From assembly GCA_016713405.1 (NCBI GenBank), contig JADJPF010000007.1, forward strand, positions 124,001-188,000: DNA of 64,000 bases. The letters run 5' to 3'. The translations under genes and the position numbers were made by a program. This document shows positions 9,741 through 18,048 of the stretch, piece after piece. How positions within the stretch are numbered: position 1 is the stretch's first letter; each line of letters opens with the position of its first letter. Source of the stretch: Blastocatellia bacterium. GTDB taxonomy: Bacteria > Acidobacteriota > Blastocatellia > Chloracidobacteriales > JADJPF01. Below the pieces are notes generated by a model, which searched no databases, was not told where the DNA came from, and worked only from the letters and a program-made list of their open reading frames with translations.

Positions 9741-11345
9741 TTAATTTGTTAAAATAGGAATTTCAACGCTAAGAGTTGTTCCTTGCCTAAAATTACCAAC
9801 AATAGAAACTTTGCCTTGCCAGGCTAAAACCCTTTCTCTAATACCAATTAACCCTAGTGATTTTGGATTTGAAACTTCTGTTTCTGTAATGCCTTGACCA
9901 TTATCTTTGATTTCTAAAAAAATTGCATTGGTAGTTTTTCTTAAGATAACATCTAGTTTTGTTGCATTAGCATGACGAGCAACATTGGTTAAAGCTTCCT
10001 GAAGAACACGAAAAATTGTTGTAGCAAGATGGATTTCTACATTAAAATCCTTCGGTTCTATTACTAGATTGCATTCCATTTCTGTCCTGGACTGAAATTC
10101 TTTTATAGCCCATTCAATTGCTGGTACTAAACCAAGATCATCTAAGATTGTTGGACGTAACTTAGTAGAAAGTCTACGTACAGTTTGGATTGTAGAATCA
10201 ATTAACTGAAACATACTTTGAAACTTATTTTTAATAACCTCTTGTTCTATAACTAATTTTTTATTTATCCAAGCTAAGTCCATTTTTAATGCTGTTAGAG
10301 CTTGGCCTAGTTCATCATGAATTTCCCTAGCAATTTTAGTTCTTTCTTCTTCTTGTAATGATTGAAGCCTTAAGGATAATGCCCGTAATTGTTGTTGGGA
10401 TTCTCGCAACTTTTGTTCAGCTAATTTATGCTCGCTAATGTCTGCAATAATAGCCATAGAGCCGCTTAAATAGCCATTTTTATCAAATAAAGGTGCTACA
10501 GAAATGCTTACATCTATTATTGAACCATCTCGTTTTTGACGGCGTGTTTCCATAGAATTATCTAACCGTAGTTGTTTAGTTCTGGCACTAGCAAAAGCTT
10601 TATCCCAAAGTAAAAGCTCTTTGTCTCTATCAGAAAGCTCTTCAGCTAAAATTAACTCTTCTTCATCAACTGAGGAAAAAGGCAAGGGTTTACCAATAAC
10701 TTCATGTTCTTTCCAACCAAAAACACGCTGTGCCGCAGGATTCCAGATTTTTACTGTATCATCTGGATTAAGCATAATAATTGCTAATGGTGAGGCTAAA
10801 ATTAAAGCTTGTAAGGTTTGATAAGTTTCTTTTAGTTCTGCTTCAGCCTTTTTTCTTCCAGCAGATTCTTGTTGTAATTCTTGACTAATTATTTCTTCAG
10901 CTTGAGTTCTAGCTTGAGAGATCTGGAATAAAAATTCCATTTCTTCAACAGACTTACGATTGCTTATATTTTCACAAGTAGTAACAATAGCAACAGGTTG
11001 ATTATGATCATCTAAGAGTACAGTAGAATTAAGTTGAACAGGAAAAACACTACCATCTTTTTTTATATTAACGGTTTCTCTTTGCCAGCTAGTTAATTTT
11101 CTAAGCTCATCAACCGTAATAGGTTTCCATAGCTCTTTAGGGGAAAAACACTTAATTTCCTGTCCAACTAATTCTTCTACTGTATAACCATGCATTAGAG
11201 CATCTGCTGAATTAGTGTAAATAATTTTTCCTCCTACATTTGTAATAGTTATACCTAGAGAAATATTTTCTAACGCTTTTGCTAGTAAAGCGTTTTGTTG
11301 TTGTTCAGCAGAGAACAAAAAATTAAAAACTTTATCTTTTAACAT
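9741..11345 (-). CDS. PAS-PAS sensor histidine kinase, NarX/DegS (HisKA_3) type
   Basis: A soluble sensor kinase of 534 residues without membrane segments. PAS domains lie at about 22-130 and 175-305, joined by a coiled coil. The HisKA_3 block ERTKIAREIHDELGQALTAL carries the phosphorylatable His343, followed by an HATPase_c domain (HANATKLDVILR, DNGQGI, GLIGIRERV). This kinase class pairs with NarL-type regulators, and the adjacent downstream gene is exactly that. The PAS ligands cannot be inferred. Confidence 0.92.
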   Translation of the reverse strand: MLKDKVFNFLFSAEQQQNALLAKALENISLGITITNVGGKIIYTNSADALMHGYTVEELVGQEIKCFSPKELWKPITVDELRKLTSWQRETVNIKKDGSVFPVQLNSTVLLDDHNQPVAIVTTCENISNRKSVEEMEFLFQISQARTQAEEIISQELQQESAGRKKAEAELKETYQTLQALILASPLAIIMLNPDDTVKIWNPAAQRVFGWKEHEVIGKPLPFSSVDEEELILAEELSDRDKELLLWDKAFASARTKQLRLDNSMETRRQKRDGSIIDVSISVAPLFDKNGYLSGSMAIIADISEHKLAEQKLRESQQQLRALSLRLQSLQEEERTKIAREIHDELGQALTALKMDLAWINKKLVIEQEVIKNKFQSMFQLIDSTIQTVRRLSTKLRPTILDDLGLVPAIEWAIKEFQSRTEMECNLVIEPKDFNVEIHLATTIFRVLQEALTNVARHANATKLDVILRKTTNAIFLEIKDNGQGITETEVSNPKSLGLIGIRERVLAWQGKVSIVGNFRQGTTLSVEIPILTN

Positions 11346-11389
11346 TTTGATCTGTAATTAGAGAAGATAATTAAATTTGCTTAAAAAAC

Positions 11390-11413
11390 AAAACCCTCTA
11401 TTCTGAGGGTTTT
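11390..11413 (-). terminator. Terminator downstream of the TlpA-like gene
   Basis: AAAACCCTC at 11390-11398 pairs with GAGGGTTTT at 11405-11413. On the minus strand a T-rich stretch follows. It separates the thioredoxin gene from the two-component pair. Confidence 0.8.
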
Positions 11414-11447
11414 ATTTTTAACATTATAAATAGATAATTAAAATTAA

Positions 11448-11949
11448 CTAATTTTCTGCTACTAGTTTATCAACTAGAGCATTTAATTCTGTTGCTGGCA
11501 TAAAACCTACATGCTCTTTACGAATTGCGCCTTTTTTATCAATAACATAGAGAGTAGGCAGAGCTTCAGGATAACCAAAAGGTTGTTGTTTTAGATCTGA
11601 GCCAAAAACAATAGGATAATTTATTTTTTGACCAAGGGAGTCTTTTCTTAAAAATTCGCTTAAAGTGCTTTGGTCATCGTCATAAGAAATACCAATGATT
11701 ACTAGTTTGTCAGGGTATTTTTTTTTGTAGTTCGCTAAAGGCAGGAATTTCTTTTTTACAAGGGCCGCACCAAGTCGCCCATTGATCAACTAATATTACT
11801 TTGCCACGATTAGCCGCTAGACTTTGTGTTTTACCTCCTAGATCAGAAAAACTGAAATTTGGAGCTTTACGAGATTGCAAATAAGCTGGCATGCTAAACA
11901 TACCTATTAAACCAATAACTAAAGATGTTAAAAAAATGCGTCTTTTCAT
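11448..11949 (-). pseudogene. TlpA/ResA-like thioredoxin, frameshifted at a poly-A run
   Basis: The N-terminal part (from ATG 11949) has a signal anchor, the AhpC/TSA-Redoxin fold opening APNFSFSDLGGKTQSL and the redox motif WATWCGPCKKEIP with Cys61 and Cys64. The frame then stops. The C-terminal half (KYPDKLVIIGISYDDD and the cis-Pro segment EALPTLYVIDKKG) continues in another frame. The break is in nine consecutive T at 11718-11726 (A on the coding strand). Eight would restore one product of about 166 residues. Such proteins act outside the cytoplasm in disulfide reduction, for example in cytochrome c maturation. The cause may be a consensus error, polymerase slippage or a real mutation. 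Confidence 0.8.
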
Positions 11950-11967
11950 AGGTTATTACCTTCTAAT

Positions 11968-13470
11968 CTAATTTTTTTGTGAGCGTGATAAAATAAATTC
12001 TACTAAAGTACGTACCCCATAACCTGTAGGCCCTTTAGCCATTTCAGGTTGGTCTTCTTCCTGCCAGGCTGTACCTGCAATATCAAGATGGGCCCAAGGT
12101 GTGTCACCCACAAATGCACGTAAAAAGGCTGCTGCCGTAATTGCACCAGCATAACGCCCACCCAAGTTTTTAATATCAGCAATATCACTTTTAATCATAT
12201 CTTGGTATTCTTTGGTAAGAGGCAATTGCCAAAGTTTTTCTCCTGCCTGTTCACTTGCTTGGCGTAACTCATTCATTAGTTTGTCATCTGATCCCATCAT
12301 TCCAGCACGACAGTTACCTAAAGCGATGATACATGCCCCAGTTAGGGTTGCCAAATCAATTATACAACTTGGCTTTTGTTGATTTGCGTAGTGTAATGCG
12401 TCTGCTAAAACTATTCTTCCTTCTGCATCTGTATCTATAACTTCTATGGTTTTTCCTGAATAAGCTGTTATTACATCTCCTGGCTTATAGGCTTTACCTG
12501 ATGGTAAATTTTCTGATGCTGCTACTACTCCCAGTACATCAACATTTGGTTTTAATTTGGCAATAGCGGCCATAGTCCCAACAACAGCAGCACCACCAGA
12601 CATATCGGTTTTCATCTCCCACATGCCTTCCCTAGGCTTAATACATATGCCACCGGAATCAAATGTAATACCTTTTCCTACTAAAGCAATTGGGCTATTG
12701 TCAGTTGATTTACTTGCTCGGTAGCGTAAGACAATTAGTTGGGCAGGTTCGTCTGAACCTTGAGAAACAGCTAGTAAAGCCCCCATACCTAGTTTTTTTA
12801 ATTCTTCTTCATCAATTGCATTAAATTCAAGCCCTAGACTATTTGCCATTTCACCAGCACGACGAGCAAACTCTTTTGGTGTAAGCTTATTAGCTGGCTC
12901 TAAAATTAGATCTCTAGCAAAATTAGCTGCTTCTGCAACAATTGTTCCTCGTAAAACTGCTTCATCAAATAAAGGTTTGTCTATTGTGTGCTCAAATGCT
13001 AAAGCTAGACTACTAATTTGAAAATCTTCTTCCTCTTTTTTCTGATATTTATTCTGCTCATAAGGAGCAAGTAAAACGGCTTCTGTAATATGACGAGCTA
13101 GCAGGTTACTAGCTAAATTACTAGGGTTTCTTACTAGCATAACGGCAGACGCAAGTTTTTTGCTTACCATAAAACGTATAACAGTTGCTGCTAATTGACC
13201 TAGAAGTTGAGAAGTTACTTTTGTGCTTTCTCCTGCCCCAACTAATATTAAGCGAGAAATATTAGCTTGTTTACCAATGTAAAGATAACTGATCTCTGTT
13301 TTTTTAGTTTTTAACTCACCTGATTCTAGCAGTAAGGCTAAAACTCCATTACTAAGTTGGTTTAATTCAGCTAACAATGGGTGTGATAGATTGTCTTCTT
13401 GGAAAATGGGTACTATTAAAACCTCTGATTTAATTTCTGCTAGAGAATTAATTTCTAACTCTATTTTCAT
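11968..13470 (-). CDS. pepA: Leucyl aminopeptidase (M17)
   Basis: A cytosolic, two-metal aminopeptidase that removes N-terminal residues from peptides. The 500-residue protein has the family length. Its C-terminal catalytic domain shows VGKGITFDSGGICIKP with the metal-binding Lys and Asp, MKTDMSGGAAVVG, and the signature DTDAEGRIVLADAL (family NTDAEGR, first Asn replaced by Asp) around residue 345. LATLTGA and GPTGYGVRTL lie near the end. It is upstream of the TlpA-like gene on the same strand, with 18 bases between them. Confidence 0.95.
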   Translation of the reverse strand: MKIELEINSLAEIKSEVLIVPIFQEDNLSHPLLAELNQLSNGVLALLLESGELKTKKTEISYLYIGKQANISRLILVGAGESTKVTSQLLGQLAATVIRFMVSKKLASAVMLVRNPSNLASNLLARHITEAVLLAPYEQNKYQKKEEEDFQISSLALAFEHTIDKPLFDEAVLRGTIVAEAANFARDLILEPANKLTPKEFARRAGEMANSLGLEFNAIDEEELKKLGMGALLAVSQGSDEPAQLIVLRYRASKSTDNSPIALVGKGITFDSGGICIKPREGMWEMKTDMSGGAAVVGTMAAIAKLKPNVDVLGVVAASENLPSGKAYKPGDVITAYSGKTIEVIDTDAEGRIVLADALHYANQQKPSCIIDLATLTGACIIALGNCRAGMMGSDDKLMNELRQASEQAGEKLWQLPLTKEYQDMIKSDIADIKNLGGRYAGAITAAAFLRAFVGDTPWAHLDIAGTAWQEEDQPEMAKGPTGYGVRTLVEFILSRSQKN

Positions 13471-13510
13471 TTTTTAATTTGGATCCTTTCTTAGTTATCT
13501 TTTAAGCTAA

Positions 13511-13537
13511 GCTAATTAAGCTAATTAATCTAATTTA
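13511..13537. repeat. Short 9-bp tandem repeat
   Basis: GCTAATTAA occurs twice back to back (13511-13519 and 13520-13528), followed by a degenerate third copy ending at 13537. It overlaps the stop codon of the isocitrate dehydrogenase gene. Probably simple-sequence variation. Confidence 0.5.
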
Positions 13538-14523
13538 TTAATAATTGCATAAGTAAATTCTGTTGTGTTAGCGGTGCCGCCTAAATCAGGAGTCCGTACA
13601 TTTCCTTCTGTTAAAACCTGATTAATTGCTTTCTCAATTCGCTCAGCCGCATCCATTTCATCTATATACTTTAACATCAAGATAGCTGATTGTAGCAGTG
13701 CAGTAGGGTTAGCAATATTTTTACCTGCTATGTCAGGTGCTGAACCATGTACAGCTTCAAATATTGCTACTTGTTCGCCAATATTGGCACCTGGAACTAC
13801 TCCTAATCCCCCAACTAAACCTGCTGCTAAATCAGAAACAATATCCCCATAAAGGTTTTCTAATAGTAAAACATCGTAGTTTTCTGGGTGTGTCACTAAC
13901 TGCATACAAGCATTATCAACAATTTTGTCATCGCTTTGAATTTCAGGATATTCTTTAGCAATATCACGAACGCATTTTAAGAACAAACCGTCTGATAGTT
14001 TCATAATATTGGCTTTATGTATAGCAGTTACTCGGCGGCGGTTATATTTACGAGCATATTCATAAGCAAAACGTGCAATACGTCGGCTAGCTTTTTCTGT
14101 AATAATTTTTAAGCTTTCCACCACACCTGGCACAACTTCATGTTCTAGGCCAGAGTATAAATCTTCTGTATTTTCTCGAACAATAACTAAATCTACATTA
14201 TCAAAACGAGTTTTTATACTAGGTAAATTTTTGACAGGACGCAGGTTAGCATAAAGGTCTAATTTTTTACGTAGGCCAACATTTACGCTAGCAAACCCAC
14301 TAGCAATAGGTGTTCCAACAGGGCCTTTTAAGGCAATACGATTACGTTTAATTGATTCAAGTAAAGCTTCTGGCAAAGGATCACCATATTCTGCAATTGC
14401 AGCAGCACCAATAATAAAGCTTTCCCACTCAACTTTTATACCTGCTGCTTCAATTACTCTTAAAGTGGCACTAGTAACTTCTGGGCCAATACCATCACCA
14501 GGAATTAAAGTAATTTTGTGCAT
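13525..14523 (-). CDS. Isocitrate dehydrogenase, NAD-type (isocitrate/isopropylmalate DH family)
   Basis: This enzyme oxidatively decarboxylates isocitrate to 2-oxoglutarate. The 332-residue product opens with [12 protein letters not shown] and shows the isocitrate-type active-site segment [16 protein letters not shown] (isopropylmalate dehydrogenases differ here). It also has [20 protein letters not shown] and the cofactor loop [18 protein letters not shown]. Its length and pattern resemble mitochondrial IDH3 and short bacterial NAD-IDHs more than the roughly 416-residue E. coli enzyme. Homoisocitrate or tartrate dehydrogenase activity is less likely but not excluded by motif reading. A 54-base spacer separates it from pepA. 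Confidence 0.85.
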   Translation of the reverse strand: MHKITLIPGDGIGPEVTSATLRVIEAAGIKVEWESFIIGAAAIAEYGDPLPEALLESIKRNRIALKGPVGTPIASGFASVNVGLRKKLDLYANLRPVKNLPSIKTRFDNVDLVIVRENTEDLYSGLEHEVVPGVVESLKIITEKASRRIARFAYEYARKYNRRRVTAIHKANIMKLSDGLFLKCVRDIAKEYPEIQSDDKIVDNACMQLVTHPENYDVLLLENLYGDIVSDLAAGLVGGLGVVPGANIGEQVAIFEAVHGSAPDIAGKNIANPTALLQSAILMLKYIDEMDAAERIEKAINQVLTEGNVRTPDLGGTANTTEFTYAIINKLD

Positions 14524-14870
14524 AATTTGTCTTCCTATTGTTTTCTCAAAAAAAGATCTTTAATTTTAATGATAAATGACTTAAAGCTATAAAAAAGCAA
14601 TGTTATTTTAATTACTAACGGAAAACAATTCTTTTCAGCTTAATTTATAAGTGTTTTGATTAGTTTGATTAAGGAAGATAAGTTTTTTCTTTAAGCCAAG
14701 GATTTAGCTACTTGCAGCAAAGAGGAAGTTTTTTATTGACTCAAAGCTTTAAGTTTGTTAGCTTTGCCGTTACAGGTTTCAAAAATTTTCCTTTTAATGA
14801 TAAGTTATCATAAACAATACTACCATTTCATTTAATTAAAAAATAAGATATCTAAATGGAGGCTACTTTA
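14524..14870. other. Intergenic region between divergent idh-like and exported-protein genes
   Basis: The region is A-T rich and I see no open reading frame of note. It must hold the promoters of both divergent genes. The only defined structure I can point to is the 15-bp palindrome at 14797-14811, listed separately. Confidence 0.6.
14797..14811. promoter_or_regulatory. 15-bp perfect palindrome, Fur-like
   Basis: ATGATAA-G-TTATCAT is a perfect 7-1-7 palindrome, 60 bases before the ATG at 14871. The half-site TGATAA resembles that of Fur-family boxes (TGATAAT-n-ATTATCA), although each half is one base shorter. Regulator and function are inference. Confidence 0.4.
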
Positions 14871-15818
14871 ATGCGTAAACTTAAAAACGCAACGCTTGTT
14901 TTAGCATTAGCCATTAGTTTTACTTCTATAACAACAAATTTAGTTTCTGCTCAAGAGGGTTCTAAGCCAACTCCTATTGCTACAGGAGACAAAGTTTATT
15001 GTGCAGGGTTTATTAGCGATACAAAAATTTCCTATGATACAAGGATTATTGGCAGCCCAAAAGAAGATGAGGCATCCTTTATGTACAGAGGTTCACGTGC
15101 CTTTATGAATAAAGGTCAAGGTGATGGTATTCAACTAGGGGATACTTATCAAGTTATTAGGCCTAGAGGCCCTTTTTATCATCCATTTAAGAATGTCAAT
15201 AGTTTTTCTAAAAGAGGCCAACTACTTGGCTATTTCTCTGAAGAAGTTGGATTTGTTAAAGTTATAGGAGTTCATGAAAAAACCTCTTCAATACAAGTAA
15301 CAGAATCTTGTGGGGAAATACGCTTAGGGGATGCACTAGTTAAGTATGAAAAACCACAATTGCCTGAACAACGCGCGTTTGCTCCATTAGATCCATTAGC
15401 ACCATCAAGTGGAAAATCTACAGGCCAAATTGTTACTGCTAGAAATGCAAGGGAAATTTTGAGTGCCTCTGATGTAGTCATAATAGATTTAGGCCAAAAA
15501 GCAGGCATAAATGTTGGTGATTACCTTACTATCTTTCGTGAAAATAGTAGTGAGTCAATAAAGAGATTTCGAGATGATGAGATTGCTTTTAAGAATGGTG
15601 AAGGTGGTAGTGAACGTTATCGAGGAAATAATTATTCAATAACCCATCCTAGTGTTCAAAAAGAGAAAATACGTGCTGAATATCCTAATAGCACTTTACC
15701 ACGTACTGTTGTAGGAGAGTTGGTAGTTACTCGTGTAGAAGGAAATACGGCAGTAGCTATTATTGTTCGCACTCAAGGTGGAGAAGTTTTTGTTGGTGAT
15801 AATGTCGAACTTCAGTAA
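14871..15818 (+). CDS. Exported protein with FlgT C-terminal-like segment, function unknown
   Basis: Start 14871 is preferred over the in-frame ATG at 14856 because TGGAGG at 14857-14862 gives good spacing. The 315-residue product begins with a classical signal peptide (basic n-region, hydrophobic core, cleavage near VSAQ). Two similar segments follow. One contains GIQLGDTYQVIRP, the other AGINVGDYLTIFR, and the end is GELVVTRVEGNTAVAIIV. That pattern recalls the FlgT C-terminal domain and LysM-adjacent exported proteins. No flagellar genes are nearby, so the role is open. It probably acts in the periplasm or outer membrane. A strong terminator follows. Confidence 0.75.
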   Translation: MRKLKNATLVLALAISFTSITTNLVSAQEGSKPTPIATGDKVYCAGFISDTKISYDTRIIGSPKEDEASFMYRGSRAFMNKGQGDGIQLGDTYQVIRPRGPFYHPFKNVNSFSKRGQLLGYFSEEVGFVKVIGVHEKTSSIQVTESCGEIRLGDALVKYEKPQLPEQRAFAPLDPLAPSSGKSTGQIVTARNAREILSASDVVIIDLGQKAGINVGDYLTIFRENSSESIKRFRDDEIAFKNGEGGSERYRGNNYSITHPSVQKEKIRAEYPNSTLPRTVVGELVVTRVEGNTAVAIIVRTQGGEVFVGDNVELQ

Positions 15819-15845
15819 TTTAGCCCCCATAAGAGATTTTAAGTT

Positions 15846-15875
15846 AAAAGACAAAGGTTTTTCCTTTGTCTTTTT
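15846..15875 (+). terminator. Rho-independent terminator
   Basis: AAAAGACAAAGG at 15846-15857, a five-T loop and the complementary CCTTTGTCTTTT form a strong stem followed by more T. It ends the exported-protein transcript before ggt. Confidence 0.85.
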
Positions 15876-15912
15876 CTTTTAACAGCCTGAAAAATCAGCT
15901 TTTGAGATTAAT

Positions 15913-17682
15913 ATGTTATTTAAGTACATCCGACCATTAGTTTTTTTACTTTCATTTAGCTTAACTTTTTATTCAATAAGTTTTTTAAAATTTACTTCGC
16001 CAAAAGCAGCTAAAATACTTCCAACTTTTGCCAAAGAAGGTTGCGTAGCTAGTGCAGATCGACTTGCTTCAATGGTTGGAGTTGAGATCTTAAAACAAGG
16101 TGGCAATGCTGTTGATGCTGCTGTTGCAGTAGCTTTGGCCTTAGCTGTCACCTATCCTGCGGCAGGAAATCTTGGAGGAGGAGGTTTTATGGTAATTCGT
16201 ATGGCTGATGGAAAGACTTCAGCTATAGATTATCGGGAAACTGCTCCAAGCTTAGCTAGTCGGGATATGTACTTAGATAAAGACGGAAAAGTTATTCCTA
16301 AGTCTTCTACTGTAGGTTATTTAGCTGTAGGCGTTCCTGGAACAGTTGCAGGACTGGCTTTAGCACTAGAAAAATATGGAAGTATGAAATGGGCGGATTT
16401 AGTTGCACCTGCTCATAAATTAGCTAAAGACGGGTTTGCTGTTAGCTATGAGCTAGCAAACCTTTTAAGCACTAATCAAGATTTAGTAACACGTTTTCCT
16501 AGTGGTAGCACCGGCCCTAGAGATTTGCTTAGTCAATTTCCAGAAAGTAAAAAAATATTTTTAAAAAACGGAGAATATTACCAACCAGGTGAGATCTTAA
16601 AACAACCTGAGTTAGCCGCAACCTTAGCTCGCTTACAAGCCGAAGGCCCAACAGAATTTTATCAAGGCCATACAGCAGATTTAATTGTTGAAGATATGAA
16701 AAAGCATGGCGGGATTATTACTAAAGAAGACTTAAAAAATTATCGTCCTGTTATTCGTGAACCATTAAAAGGCAGTTATCGAGGCTATGAAATAATAACA
16801 ATGCCTCCTCCTAGTTCAGGCGGAATAGCACTAATAGAAATGTTAAATATTTTAGAAACTTTTGATTTATCTGCTTTAGGATTTAACTCTTTGGAGAGAA
16901 ACCATTTAATTATAGAAAGTATGCGACTAGCTTTTGCTGATAGAGCCGAGTTTTTAGGCGATCCTGATTTTGTAAAAGTTCCTAGTCGTGAGCTAACTTC
17001 AAAAAAATATGCTGAAGAACTAAGAAAATTTATTAAATCTAGTAAAGCTAATACAAGTAAAGAAATAAAAGCGGGCCAAGCTCTTAGATATGAATCAGAC
17101 TCAACCACACATTTTTCTGTTGTTGATAAAATGGGTAATGCTGTTTCAAACACTTATACATTAAATGGTGGTTATGGTAGTGGTGCAACGGTGAGAGGTG
17201 CAGGTTTTTTATTAAATAATGAAATGGATGATTTTGCTTCTAAAATAGGTGTACCAAATGATTATGGTTTAATTCAAGGGAATGCAAATTCTATTGCTGC
17301 AAGTAAACGTCCGCTTTCTTCTATGACACCAACTATTTTAGTAAAAGATGGAAAACTATTTTTAGTTATTGGTAGTCCAGGTGGCCCGACAATTATTAAT
17401 ACAGTATTACAGGTAATAATAAATGTGATTGATCACAATATGAATATTCAACAAGCTATTGATGCACCTCGTTTTCATCATCAATGGCTACCAGATGCTG
17501 TTGTAGTAGAACCTTATGGTTTTTCTTCAGATTTAGTAAACTTATTAAAAGCTAAAGGACATAATTTTTCTGAAAAATCTGGTTATATTGGAAATGCTCA
17601 AGGTGTAATGATTGATAAAACAGGAATACGCCTAGGCGGAAGTGATTCTCGTGGGGCTGACACTGCTGCAATAGGACACTAA
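15913..17682 (+). CDS. ggt: Gamma-glutamyltransferase
   Basis: An N-terminal nucleophile hydrolase that cleaves or transfers the gamma-glutamyl group of glutathione and related amides, normally in the periplasm. It self-processes into two subunits. The 589-residue precursor has an N-terminal hydrophobic segment, then GGNAVDAAVAVALALAV and GNLGGGGFMVI. The processing site precedes the catalytic Thr in DSTTHFSVVDKMGNAVS. GGYGSG, the SSMTPTILV block and GSPGGPTIINTVLQVI follow. Length and motif order are typical. The function in nitrogen or sulfur scavenging is inferred from the family. Confidence 0.95.
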   Translation: MLFKYIRPLVFLLSFSLTFYSISFLKFTSPKAAKILPTFAKEGCVASADRLASMVGVEILKQGGNAVDAAVAVALALAVTYPAAGNLGGGGFMVIRMADGKTSAIDYRETAPSLASRDMYLDKDGKVIPKSSTVGYLAVGVPGTVAGLALALEKYGSMKWADLVAPAHKLAKDGFAVSYELANLLSTNQDLVTRFPSGSTGPRDLLSQFPESKKIFLKNGEYYQPGEILKQPELAATLARLQAEGPTEFYQGHTADLIVEDMKKHGGIITKEDLKNYRPVIREPLKGSYRGYEIITMPPPSSGGIALIEMLNILETFDLSALGFNSLERNHLIIESMRLAFADRAEFLGDPDFVKVPSRELTSKKYAEELRKFIKSSKANTSKEIKAGQALRYESDSTTHFSVVDKMGNAVSNTYTLNGGYGSGATVRGAGFLLNNEMDDFASKIGVPNDYGLIQGNANSIAASKRPLSSMTPTILVKDGKLFLVIGSPGGPTIINTVLQVIINVIDHNMNIQQAIDAPRFHHQWLPDAVVVEPYGFSSDLVNLLKAKGHNFSEKSGYIGNAQGVMIDKTGIRLGGSDSRGADTAAIGH

Positions 17683-17751
17683 TAAATAAATTTTTAAAGA
17701 TTTTTTCCAGCCATGTTATGCTTTGTTTAACTTAAAAATTTAGGTTGGCTT

Positions 17752-18042
17752 ATGAGTGAACAAAATCGAGAAAATAAAGAAAAACGAGGCGATTTTTTAA
17801 CTGCTAGGCAACTAGCAGAAGTTCTACAAATTAGTGAATCAACTATACATAAATTAAGACGAAAGGGCCGAATTCCTGCTGTTATGGTGACTGCTCGTTT
17901 AATTCGTTTTAATCTTCGTGATGTTCGCGCTGCCCTAGCAACACAAGCAATAGAACCAATAATAGAAACGGTTCCAACCAATAATAAAACTTCAGCAAAA
18001 CAATTAGCTTTTGAAGATCTTTTTACGGAAACATTTGATTAA
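17752..18042 (+). CDS. Excisionase/MerR-type helix-turn-helix protein
   Basis: A 96-residue protein with a single winged HTH_17 domain at about 14-62 (LTARQLAEVLQISESTIHKL, then RRKGRIPAV and IRFNLRDVRAAL). The domain type binds DNA in phage excisionases and in many small chromosomal regulators. No integrase or transposase lies nearby, so excision is not indicated. The stop is only six bases before the next gene, a 605-residue unknown, so the two are probably cotranscribed and may work together. Confidence 0.85.
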   Translation: MSEQNRENKEKRGDFLTARQLAEVLQISESTIHKLRRKGRIPAVMVTARLIRFNLRDVRAALATQAIEPIIETVPTNNKTSAKQLAFEDLFTETFD

Positions 18043-18048
18043 CTCTTT

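Noticed and set aside
17752..18042. An excisionase of a mobile element
   Set aside because: No integrase, transposase, tRNA-flanked attachment site or direct repeats are visible around it. The HTH_17 fold is common in chromosomal regulators.
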